Assembly: GCA_034359265.1 (NCBI GenBank)
Contig: CP136890.1
Location: 49,388,501 to 49,452,500, forward strand
DNA: 64,000 nucleotides
Direction: 5' to 3'
Source: Canna indica
Lineage: Eukaryota > Streptophyta > Magnoliopsida > Zingiberales > Cannaceae
Shown here piece after piece: positions 1 through 11,418 of the stretch; position 1 is the stretch's first letter, and each line of letters starts with the position of its first letter. The translations under genes were made by a program, and so were the position numbers. Below the pieces are notes generated by a model that was given only the letters and a program-made list of their open reading frames with translations, did not search any database and had not been told where the DNA came from.

Positions 1-78
1 ATTCTATTCATAAAATCTTGCAATTCTTTGCATTAGTCTGTCAAAAATAACTCGATTTACAACTTCTCCCATCACAGT
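1..78. repeat. Partial class H unit at the left window edge
   Basis: This is the right part (unit positions 85-162) of a divergent unit. It carries ATTCATAAAATCTTGC where most units have a TTCGAAAAACCGTG-like sequence, and CGATTTACAAC where most have CGATTGACAAC or CGATTAACAAC. The same private changes recur at 11341-11400, exactly 11340 bp (70 units) away. The start of the window is therefore a relative of the 11.3-kb junction. Confidence 0.9.
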
Positions 79-2184
79 GAATGTTCTGGAGTCGCTCGGG
101 ACTCAGATTGCTGGGCGTTTCGAGCCGATTCCCCGAAGTTCAATCAATCGGCTTCGTTCAGCATTCTGTTCGAAAAACCGTTTAATTTTTTTCATTAGTC
201 TATCAAAAATAACTCGATTAAGAACTTCTCCCATCACAGTGAATGTGCTGGAGTCGCTAGGGACTCAGATTGCTGGGCGTTTCGAGCCGATACCCCGAAG
301 TTCAATCAGTCGGCTTCGTTCAGCATTCTGTTCAAAAAACCGTGTAATTCTTTGCATTAGTCTGTCAAAAATAACTCGATTGAAAACTTCTCCCATCACA
401 GTGAATGTTCTGGAGTCGCTCGGGACTCAGATTGCTGGGCGTTTCGAGCCGATACCCCGAAGTTCAATCAATCGGCTTCGTTCAGCATTCTGTTCGAAAA
501 ACCGTGTAATTCTTTTCATTAGTCTGTCAAAAATAACTCGATTGACAACTTCTCCCATCACAGTGAATGTGCTGGAGTCGCTAGGGACTCAGATTGCTGG
601 GCGTTTCGAGCCGATACCCCGAAGTTCAATCAGTCGGCTTCGTTCAGCATTCTGTTCGAAAAACCGTTTAATTCTTTGCATTAGTCTTTCAAAAATAACT
701 CGATTAACAACTTCTCCCATCACAGTGAATGTTCTGGAGTAGCTCGAGACTCAGATTGCTGGGCATTTCGAGCCGATACCCCGAAGTTCAATCAGTCGGT
801 TTCGTTCAAGATTCTATTCGAAAAATCGTGCAATTCTTTGCATTAGTTTATCAAAAATAACTCGATTAAGAACTTCTCCCATCACAGTGAATGTTCTGGA
901 GTCGCTCGGGACTCAGATTGCTGGGCGTGTCGAGCCGATACCCCGAAGTTCAATCAGTCGGCTTCGTTCAACATTCTGTTCGAAAAACCGTGTAATTCTT
1001 TGCATTAGTCTGTCAAAAATAACTCGATTGACAACTTCTCCCATCACAGTGAATGTGCTGGAGTCGCTAGGGACTCAGATTGCTGGGCGTTTCGAGCCGA
1101 TACCCCGAAGTTCAATCAGTCGGCTTCGTTCAGCATTCTGTTCAAAAAACCGTGTAATTCTTTGCATTAGTCTGTCAAAAATAACTCGATTGACAACTTC
1201 TCCCATCACAGTGAATGTTCTGGAGTCGCTCGGGACTCAGATTGCTGGGCGTTTCGAGCCGATACCCCGAAGTTCAATCAATCGGCTTCGTTCAGCATTC
1301 TGTTCGAAAAACCGTGTAATTCTTTTCATTAGTCTATCAAAAATAACTCGATTAAGAACTTCTCCCATCACAGTGAATGTGCTGGAGTCGCTAGGGACTC
1401 AGATTGCTGGGCGTTTCGAGCCGATACCCCGAAGTTCAATCAATCGGCTTCGTTCAGCATTCTGTTCGAAAAACCGTGTAATTCTTTTCATTAGTCTATC
1501 AAAAATAACTCGATTAACAACTTCTCCCATCTTAGTGAATGTTCTGGAGTCGCTCGGGACTCAGATTGCTGGGCGTTTCGAGCCGATAACCCGAACTTCA
1601 ATCAGTCGGCTTCGTTCAGCATTCTGTTCGAAAAACCGTGTAATTCTTTGCATTAGTCTTTCAAAAATAACTCGATTAACAACTTCTCCTATCACAGTGA
1701 ATGTTCTGGAGTCGCTCGAGACTCAGATTGCTGGGCATTTCGAGCCAATACCCCGAAGTTCAATCAGTCGGCTTCGTTGAAGATTTTGTTCGAAAAATCG
1801 TGCAATTCTTTGTATTAGTTTGTCAAAAATAACTCGATTAAGAACTTCTCCCATCACAGTGAATGTTCTGGAGTCGCTAGGGACTCAGATTGCTGGGCGT
1901 TTCAAGCCGATACCCCGAAGTTCAGTCAGTCGGCTTCGTTCAGCATTCTGTTCAAAAAACCGTGTAATTCTTCGCATTAGTCTTTCAAAAATAACTCGAT
2001 TGACAACTTCTCCCATCACAGTGAATGTTCTGGAGTCGCTTGAGACTCAGATTGCTGGGCATTTCGAGCCGATACCCCGAAGTTCAATCAGTCGGTTTCG
2101 TTCAAGATTCTATTCGAAAAATCGTGCAATTCTTTGCATTAGTTTATCAAAAATAACTCGATTAAGAACTTCTCCCATCACAGT

Positions 2185-2832
2185 GAATGTTCTGGAGTCG
2201 CTCGAGACTCAGATTGCTGGGCGTGTCGAGCCGATACCCCGAAGTTCAATCAGTAGGCTTCGTTCAACATTCTGTTCGAAAAACCGTGTAATTCTTTGCA
2301 TTAGTCTGTCAAAAATAACTCGATTGACAACTTCTCCCATCACAGTGAATGTTCTGGAGTCGCTCGGGACTCAGATTGCTGGGCGTTTCGAGCCGATACC
2401 CCGAGGTTCAATCAGTCGACTTCGTTCAAGATTCTGTTCGAAAAACCGTGTAATTCTTTGCATTAGTCTGTCAAAAATAACTCGATTAACAACTTCTCCC
2501 ATCACAGTGAATGTTCTGGAGTCGCTCGAGACTCAGATTGCTGGGCATTTCGAGCCGATACCCCGAAGTTCAATCAGTCGGTTTCGTTCAAGATTCTATT
2601 CGAAAAATCGTGCAATTCTTTGCATTAGTCTTTCAAAAATAACTCGATTAACAACTTCTCCCATCACAGTGAATGTTCTGGAGTCGCTCGAGACTCAGAT
2701 TGCTGGGCATTTCGAGCCGATACCCCGAAGTTCAATCAGTCGGTTTCGTTCAAGATTCTATTCGAAAAATCGTGCAATTCTTTGCATTAGTTTATCAAAA
2801 ATAACTCGATTAAGAACTTCTCCCATCACAGT
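2185..2832. repeat. E-F-C'-C four-unit block (648 bp)
   Basis: Four consecutive units follow the order E (41g, 83a), F (59g, 73a, 83a/84g), C' and C (74t, 90a, 100t, 105c). The same order returns at 4939-5586 and 7207-7854, in the permuted form C'-C-E-F at 14819-15466, and at 62099-62746. It is a second four-unit higher-order motif, distinct from the B-AL-B'-D cassette. Confidence 0.8.
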
Positions 2833-4938
2833 GAATGTTCTGGAGTCGCTAGGGACTCAGATTGCTGGGCGTTTCGAGCCGATACCCCGAAGTTCAATCA
2901 GTTGGCTTCGTTCAGCATTCTGTTCGAAAAACCGTGTAATTCTTTGCATTAGTCTGTCAAAAATAACTCGATTGACAACTTCTCCCATCACAGTGAATGT
3001 TCTGGAGTCGCTCGGGACTTAGATTGCTGGGCGTTTCGAGCCGATACCCCGAAGTTCAATCAGTCGGCTTCGTTCAGCATTCTGTTCGAAAAACCGTGTA
3101 ATTCTTTGCATTAGTCTTTCAAAAATAACTCGATTAACAACTTCTCCCATCACAGTGAATGTTCTGGAGTAGCTCGAGACTCAGATTGCTGGGCATTTCG
3201 AGCCGATACCCCGAAGTTCAATCAGTCGGTTTCGTTCAAGATTCTATTCGAAAAATCGTGCAATTCTTTGCATTAGTTTATCAAAAATAACTCGATTAAG
3301 AACTTCTCCCATCACAGTGAATGTTCTGGAGTCGCTCGGGATTCAGATTGCTGGGCGTGTCGAGCCGATACCCCGAAGTTCAATCAGTCGGCTTCGTTCA
3401 ACATTCTGTTCGAAAAACCGTGTAATTCTTTGCATTAGTCTGTCAAAAATAACTCGATTGACAACTTCTCCCATCACAGTGAATGTGCTGGAGTCGCTAG
3501 GGACTCAGATTGCTGGGCGTTTCGAGCCGATACCCCGAAGTTCAATCAGTCGGCTTCGTTCAGCATTCTGTTCAAAAAACCGTGTAATTCTTTGCATTAG
3601 TCTGTCAAAAATAACTCGATTGACAACTTCTCCCATCACAGTGAATGTTCTGGAGTCGCTCGGGACTCAGATTGCTGGGCGTTTCGAGCCGATACCCCGA
3701 AGTTCAATCAATCGGCTTCGTTCAGCATTCTGTTCGAAAAACCGTGTAATTCTTTTCATTAGTCTATCAAAAATAACTCGATTAAGAACTTCTCCCATCA
3801 CAGTGAATGTGCTGGAGTCGCTAGGGACTCAGATTGCTGGGCGTTTCGAGCCGATACCCCGAAGTTCAATCAGTCGGCTTCGTTCAGCATTCTGTTCAAA
3901 AAACCGTGTAATTCTTTGCATTAGTCTGTCAAAAATAACTCGATTGACAACTTCTCCCATCACAGTGAATGTTCTGGAGTCGCTCGGGACTCAGATTGCT
4001 GGGTGTTTCGAGCCGATACCCCGAAGTTCAATCAATCGGCTTCGTTCAGCATTCTGTTCGAAAAACCGTGTAATTCTTTTCATTAGTCTATCAAAAATAA
4101 CTCGATTAACAACTTCTCCCATCTTAGTGAATGTTCTGGAGTCGCTCGGGACTCAGATTGCTGGGCATTTCGAGCCAATACCCCGAAGTTCAATCAGTCG
4201 GCTTCGTTGAAGATTTTGTTCGAAAAATCGTGCAATTCTTTGTATTAGTTTGTCAAAAATAACTCGATTAAGAACTTCTCCCATCACAGTGAATGTTCTG
4301 GAGTCGCTAGGGACTCAGATTGCTGGGCGTTTCATGCCGATACCCCGAAGTTCAATCAGTCGGCTTCGTTCAGCATTCTGTTCAAAAGACCGTGTAATTC
4401 TTCGCATTAGTCTTTCAAAAATAACTCGATTGACAACTTCTCCCATCACAGTGAATGTTCTGGAGTCGCTCGGGACTCAGATTGCTGGGCGTTTCGAGCC
4501 GATACCCCGAAGTTCAATCAATCGGCTTCGTTCAGCATTCTGTTCAAAAAACCGTGTAATTCTTTTCATTAGTCTATCAAAAATAACTCGATTAACAACT
4601 TCTCCCATCACAGTGAATGTTCTGGAGTCGCTCGAGACTCAGATTGCTGGGCGTTTCGAGTCGATACCCCGAAGTTCAATCAGTCGGCTTCGTTCAACAT
4701 TCTGTTCGAAAAACCGTGTAATTCTTTGCATTAGTCTGTCAAAAATAACTCGATTGACAACTTCTCCCATCACAGTGAATGTTCTGGAGTCGCTCGGGAC
4801 TCAGATTGCTGGGCATTTCGAGCCGATACCCCGAAGTTCAATCAATCGGGTTCGTTCAGCATTCTGTTCGAAAAACCGTGTAATTCTTTTCATTAGTCTA
4901 TCAAAAATAACTCGATTAACAACTTCTCCCATCACAGT

Positions 4939-5586
4939 GAATGTTCTGGAGTCGCTCGAGACTCAGATTGCTGGGCGTTTCGAGTCGATACCCCGAAGTT
5001 CAATAAGTCGGCTTCGTTCAACATTCTGTTCGAAAAACCGTGTAATTCTTTGCATTAGTCTGTCAAAAATAACTCGATTGACAACTTCTCCCATCACAGT
5101 GAATGTTCTGGAGTCGCTCGGGACTCAGATTGCTGGGCGTTTCGAGCCGATACCCCGAGGTTCAATCAGTCGACTTCGTTCAAGATTCTGTTCGAAAAAC
5201 CGTGTAATTCTTTGCATTAGTCTGTCAAAAATAACTCGATTAACAACTTCTCCCATCACAGTGAATGTTCTGGAGTCGCTCGAGACTCAGATTGCTGGGC
5301 ATTTCGAGCCGATACCCCGAAGTTCAATCAGTCGGTTTCGTTCAAGATTCTATTCGAAAAATCGTGCAATTCTTTGCATTAGTCTTTCAAAAATAACTCG
5401 ATTAACAACTTCTCCCATCACAGTGAATGTTCTGGAGTCGTTCGAGACTTAGATTGCTGGGCATTTCGAGCCGATACCCCGAAGTTCAATCAGTAGGTTT
5501 CGTTCAAGATTCTATTCGAAAAATCGTGCAATTCTTTGCATTAGTTTATCAAAAATAACTCGATTAAGAACTTCTCCCATCACAGT
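4939..5586. repeat. E-F-C'-C four-unit block, copy in the first 14-mer period
   Basis: This has the same unit order as 2185-2832, but its E unit carries GTTTCGAGTCGATA instead of the usual GTGTCGAGCCGATA, and the last unit carries the GACTTAGATT change. Its near-identical partner is 7207-7854. Confidence 0.8.
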
Positions 5587-7206
5587 GAATGTTCTGGAGT
5601 CGCTCGGGACTCAGATTGCTGGGCGTGTCGAGCCGATACCCCGAAGTTCAATCAGTCGGCCTCGTTCAACATTCTGTTCGAAAAACCGTGTAATTCTTTG
5701 CATTAGTCTGTCAAAAATAACTCGATTGACAACTTCTCCCATCACAGTGAATGTTCTGGAGTCGCTCGGGACTCAGATTGCTGGGCGTTTCGAGCCGATA
5801 CCCCGAAGTTCAATCAATCGGCTTCGTTCAGCATTCTGTTCGAAAAACCGTGTAATTCTTTTCATTAGTCTATCAAAAATAACTCGATTAAGAACTTCTC
5901 CCATCACAGTGAATGTGCTGGAGTCGCTAGGGACTCAGATTGCTGGGCGTTTCGAGCCGATACCCCGAAGTTCAATCAGTCGGCTTCGTTCAGCATTCTG
6001 TTCAAAAAACCGTGTAATTCTTTGCATTAGTCTGTCAAAAATAACTCGATTGACAACTTCTCCCATCACAGTGAATGTTCTGGAGTCGCTCGGGACTCAG
6101 ATTGCTGGGTGTTTCGAGCCGATACCCCGAAGTTCAATCAATCGGCTTCGTTCAGCATTCTGTTCGAAAAACCGTGTAATTCTTTTCATTAGTCTATCAA
6201 AAATAACTCGATTAACAACTTCTCCCATCTTAGTGAATGTTCTGGAGTCGCTCGGGACTCAGATTGCTGGGCGTTTCGAGCCGATAACCCGAACTTCAAT
6301 CAGTCGGCTTCGTTCAGCATTCTGTTCGAAAAACCGTGTAATTCTTTGCATTAGTCTTTCAAAAATAACTCGATTAACAACTTCTCCTATCACAGTGAAT
6401 GTTCTGGAGTCGCTCGAGACTCAGATTGCTGGGCATTTCGAGCCAATACCCCGAAGTTCAATCAGTCGGCTTCGTTGAAGATTTTGTTCGAAAAATCGTG
6501 CAATTCTTTGTATTAGTTTGTCAAAAATAACTCGATTAAGAACTTCTCCCATCACAGTGAATGTTCTGGAGTCGCTAGGGACTCAGATTGCTGGGCGTTT
6601 CATGCCGATACCCCGAAGTTCAATCAGTCGGCTTCGTTCAGCATTCTGTTCAAAAGACCGTGTAATTCTTCGCATTAGTCTTTCAAAAATAACTCGATTG
6701 ACAACTTCTCCCATCACAGTGAATGTTCTGGAGTCGCTCGGGACTCAGATTGCTGGGCGTTTCGAGCCGATACCCCGAAGTTCAATCAATCGGCTTCGTT
6801 CAGCATTCTGTTCGAAAAACCGTGTAATTCTTTTCATTAGTCTATCAAAAATAACTCGATTAACAACTTCTCCCATCACAGTGAATGTTCTGGAGTCGCT
6901 CGAGACTCAGATTGCTGGGCGTTTCGAGTCGATACCCCGAAGTTCAATCAGTCGGCTTCGTTCAACATTCTGTTCGAAAAACCGTGTAATTCTTTGCATT
7001 AGTCTGTCAAAAATAACTCGATTGACAACTTCTCCCATCACAGTGAATGTTCTGGAGTCGCTCGGGACTCAGATTGCTGGGCATTTCGAGCCGATACCCC
7101 GAAGTTCAATCAATCGGGTTCGTTCAGCATTCTGTTCGAAAAACCGTGTAATTCTTTTCATTAGTCTATCAAAAATAACTCGATTAACAACTTCTCCCAT
7201 CACAGT

Positions 7207-7854
7207 GAATGTTCTGGAGTCGCTCGAGACTCAGATTGCTGGGCGTTTCGAGTCGATACCCCGAAGTTCAATAAGTCGGCTTCGTTCAACATTCTGTTCG
7301 AAAAACCGTGTAATTCTTTGCATTAGTCTGTCAAAAATAACTCGATTGACAACTTCTCCCATCACAGTGAATGTTCTGGAGTCGCTCGGGACTCAGATTG
7401 CTGGGCGTTTCGAGCCGATACCCCGAGGTTCAATCAGTCGACTTCGTTCAAGATTCTGTTCGAAAAACCGTGTAATTCTTTGCATTAGTCTGTCAAAAAT
7501 AACTCGATTAACAACTTCTCCCATCACAGTGAATGTTCTGGAGTCGCTCGAGACTCAGATTGCTGGGCATTTCGAGCCGATACCCCGAAGTTCAATCAGT
7601 CGGTTTCGTTCAAGATTCTATTCGAAAAATCGTGCAATTCTTTGCATTAGTCTTTCAAAAATAACTCGATTAACAACTTCTCCCATCACAGTGAATGTTC
7701 TGGAGTCGTTCGAGACTTAGATTGCTGGGCATTTCGAGCCGATACCCCGAAGTTCAATCAGTAGGTTTCGTTCAAGATTCTATTCGAAAAATCGTGCAAT
7801 TCTTTGCATTAGTTTATCAAAAATAACTCGATTAAGAACTTCTCCCATCACAGT
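7207..7854. repeat. E-F-C'-C four-unit block, copy in the second 14-mer period
   Basis: This is the duplicate of 4939-5586 at an offset of 2268 bp. A third, dispersed relative of its right half and of the following units (with GGCCTCGTTC and GCGTTCCGAG) lies at about 20330-21080, 12795 bp further on, which is 79 units minus the three deleted bases in between. Confidence 0.8.
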
Positions 7855-9150
7855 GAATGTTCTGGAGTCGCTCGGGACTCAGATTGCTGGGCGTGTCGAG
7901 CCGATACCCCGAAGTTCAATCAGTCGGCCTCGTTCAACATTCTGTTCGAAAAACCGTGTAATTCTTTGCATTAGTCTGTCAAAAATAACTCGATTGACAA
8001 CTTCTCCCATCACAGTGAATGTTCTGGAGTCGCTCGGGACTCAGATTGCTGGGCGTTCCGAGCCGATACCCCGAAGTTCAATCAGTCGGCTTCGTTCAGC
8101 ATTCTGTTCGAAAAACCGTGTAATTCTTTGCATTAGTCTTTCAAAAATAACTCGATTAACAACTTCTCCCATCACAGTGAATGTTCTGGAGTCGCTCGAG
8201 ACTCAGATTGGTGGGCATTTCGAGCCGATACCCCGAAGTTCAATCAGTCGGTTTCGTTCAAGATTCTATTCGAAAAATCGTGCAATTCTTTGCATTAGTT
8301 TATCAAAAATAACTCGATTAAGAACTTCTCCCATCACAGTGAATGTTCTGGAGTCGCTCGAGACTCAGATTGCTGGGCGTGTCGAGCCGATACCCCGAAG
8401 TTCAATCAGTCGGCTTCGTTCAACATTCTGTTCGAAAAACCGTGTAATTCTTTGCATTAGTCTGTCAAAAATAACTCGATTGACAACTTCTCCCATCACA
8501 GTGAATGTTCTGGAGTCGCTCGGGACTCAGATTGCTTGGCGTTTCGAGCCGATACCCCGAAGTTCAATCAATCGGCTTCGTTCAGCATTCTGTTCGAAAA
8601 ACCGTGTAATTCTTTGCATTAATCTGTCAAAAATAACTCGATTGACAACTTCTCCCATCACAGTGAATGTTCTGGAGTCGCTCGGGACTCAGATTGCTTG
8701 GCGTTTCGAGCCGATACCCCGAAGTTCAATCAATCGGCTTCGTTCAGCATTCTGTTCGAAAAACCGTGTAATTCTTTTCATTAGTCTATCAAAAATAACT
8801 CGATTAACAACTTCTCCCATCTTAGTGAATGTTCTGGAGTCGCTCGGGACTCAGATTGCTGGGCATTCCGAGCCGATACCCCGAAGTTCAATCAGTCGGC
8901 TTCGTTCAGCATTCTGTTCGAAAAACCGTGTAATTCTTTGCATTAGTCTTTCAAAAATAACTCGATTAACAACTTCTCCCATCACAGTGAATGTTCTGGA
9001 GTCGCTCGAGACTCAGATTGCTGGGCATTTCGAGCCAATACCCCGAAGTTCAATCAGTCGGCTTCGTTGAAGATTCTGTTTGAAAAATCGTGCAATTCTT
9101 TGTATTAGTTTGTCAAAAATAACTCGATTAAGAACTTCTCCCATCACAGT

Positions 9151-11094
9151 GAATGTTCTGGAGTCGCTAGGGACTCAGATTGCTGGGCGTTTCAAGCCGA
9201 TACCCCGAAGTTCAATCAGTCGGCTTCGTTCAGCATTCTGTTCAAAAAACCGTGTAATTCTTTGCATTAGTCTGTCAAAAATAACTCGATTGACAACTTC
9301 TCCCATCACAGTGAATGTTCTGGAGTCGCTCGGGACTCAGATTGCTGGGCGTTTCGAGCCGATACCCCGAAGTTCAATCAATCGGCTTCGTTCAGCATTC
9401 TGTTCAAAAAACCGTGTAATTCTTTTCATTAGTCTATCAAAAATAACTCGATTAACAACTTCTCCCATCTTAGTGAATGTTCTGGAGTCGCTCAGGACTC
9501 AGATTGCTGGGCGTTTCGAGCCGATACCCCGAAGTTCAATCAGTCGGCTTCGTTCATCATTCTGTTCGAAAAACCGTGTAATTCTTTGCATTAGTCTTTC
9601 AAAAATAACTCGATTAACAACTTCTCCCATCACAGTGAATGTTCTGGAGTCGCTCGAGACTCAGATTGCTGGGCATTTCGAGCCAATACCCCGAAGTTCA
9701 ATCAGTCGGCTTCGTTGAAGATTCTGTTCGAAAAATCGTGCAATTCTTTGTATTAGTTTGTCAAAAATAACTCGATTAAGAACTTCTCCCATCACAGTGA
9801 ATGTTCTGGAGTCGCTAGGGACTCATATTGCTGGGCGTTTCGAGCCGATACCCCGAAGTTCAATCAGTCGGCTTCGTTCATCATTCTGTTCGAAAAACCG
9901 TGTAATTCTTTGCATTAGTCTTTCAAAAATAACTCGATTAACAACTTCTCCCATCACAGTGAATGTTCTGGAGTCGCTTGAGACTCAGATTGCTGGGCAT
10001 TTCGAGCCAATACCCCGAAGTTCAATCAGTCGGCTTCGTTGAAGATTCTGTTCGAAAAATCGTGCAATTCTTTGTATTAGTTTGTCAAAAATAACTCGAT
10101 TAAGAACTTCTCCCATCACAGTGAATGTTCTGGAGTCGCTAGGGACTCAGATTGCTGGGCGTTTCGAGCCGATACCCCGAAGTTCAATCAGTCGGCTTCG
10201 TTCAGCATTCTGTTCGAAAACCCGTGTAATTCTTTGCATTAGTCTGTCAAAAATAACTCGATTGACAACTTCTCCCATCACAGTGAATGTTCTGGAGTCG
10301 CTCGGGACTCAGATTGCTGGGCGTTTCGAGCCGATACCCCGAAGTTCAATCAATCGGCTTCGTTCAGCATTCTGTTCGAAAAACCGTTTAATTCTTTTCA
10401 TTAGTCTATCAAAAATAACTCGATTAACAACTTCTCCCATCTTAGTGATTGTTCTGGAGTCGCTCAGGACTCAGATTGCTGGGCGTTTCGAGCCGATACC
10501 CCGAAGTTCAATCAGTCGGCTTCGTTCATCATTCTGTTCGAAAAACCGTGTAATTCTTTGCATTAGTCTTTCAAAAATAACTCGATTAACAACTTCTCCC
10601 ATCACAGTGAATGTTCTGGAGTCGCTCGAGACTCAGATTGCTGGGCATTTCGAGCCAATACCCCGAAGTTCAATCAGTCGGCTTCGTTGAAGATTCTGTT
10701 CGAAAAATCGTGCAATTCTTTGTATTAGTTTGTCAAAAATAACTCGATTAAGAACTTCTCCCATCACAGTGAATGTTCTGGAGTCGCTAGGGACTCATAT
10801 TGCTGGGCGTTTCGAGCCGATACCCCGAAGTTCAATCAGTCGGCTTCGTTCATCATTCTGTTCGAAAAACCGTGTAATTCTTTGCATTAGTCTTTCAAAA
10901 ATAACTCGATTAACAACTTCTCCCATCACAGTGAATGTTCTAGAGTCGCTTGAGACTCAGATTGCTGGGCATTTCGAGCCAATACCCCGAAGTTCAATCA
11001 GTCGGCTTCGTTGAAGATTCTGTTCGAAAAATCGTGCAATTCTTTGTATTAGTTTGTCAAAAATAACTCGATTAAGAACTTCTCCCATCACAGT
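9151..11094. repeat. Six-unit (972 bp) tandem duplication B-AL-B'-D-B'-D
   Basis: Copy 1 spans 9151-10122 and copy 2 spans 10123-11094, with no length difference. Both carry the private TTCATCATTCTG in the B' units and ACTCATATTG in the fifth unit. The six-mer is the four-unit cassette B-AL-B'-D followed by a repeated B'-D dimer. This is what an unequal exchange within the 648-bp cassette, followed by duplication of the product, would leave. Confidence 0.9.
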
Positions 11095-11256
11095 GAATGT
11101 TCTGGAGTCGCTCGGGACTCAGATTGCTGGGCGTTTCGAGCCGATACACCGAAGTTCAATCAATCGGCTTCGTTCAGCATTCTGTTCGAAAAACCGTTTA
11201 ATTCTTTTCATTAGTCTATCAAAAATAACTCGATTAACAACTTCTCCCATCTTAGT

Positions 11257-11418
11257 GAATGTTCTGGAGTCGCTCGGGACTTAGATTGCTGGGCGTTTCG
11301 TGCCGACACCCCGAAGTTCAATCAGTCGGCTTTGTTCAGAATTCTATTCATAAAATCTTGCAATTCTTTGCATTAGTCTGTCAAAAATAACTCGATTTAC
11401 AACTTCTCCCATCACAGT
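11257..11418. repeat. Class H divergent unit, full length
   Basis: The left half reads GACTTAGATT, TTTCGTGCCGACACC and GGCTTTGTTCAGAATTC. The right half reads ATTCATAAAATCTTGC and CGATTTACAAC. The length is still 162 bp. The right half is identical to the first 60 bases of the window. The left half is shared with 13525-13686, whose right half is ordinary, so the two halves of the H haplotype have been separated by recombination. Confidence 0.85.

Larger units (their letters stand above)
4176..8057. repeat. 14-unit (2268 bp) tandem duplication
   Basis: Bases 4176-5789 match 6444-8057 at an offset of exactly 2268 bp (14 units). I found one difference in about 1.6 kb, TTCAAAAAACC near 4545 against TTCGAAAAACC near 6813. 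Rare private changes are shared in order: CATGCCG, CAAAAGACC, TTCGCATTAG, CAATCGGGTT, CAATAAGTCGG, GACTTAGATT, AGTAGGTTTCG and GGCCTCGTTC. Between 5790 and 6443 the unit order differs from the region after 8057, so only part of the second period is preserved. The near identity marks a young duplication. Confidence 0.92.

Noticed and set aside
125..160. Exact CENP-B box on the minus strand (TTCGGGGTATCGGC region)
   Set aside because: The TTCG and the central A fit, but the required CGGG is displaced and incomplete, so the core pattern is not met in any class I checked.
151..180. Hairpin terminator-like dyad CGGCTTCG with CGAAAAACCG
   Set aside because: The arms pair only partly (different lengths, mismatches), there is no T-run, and the element is part of every satellite unit.
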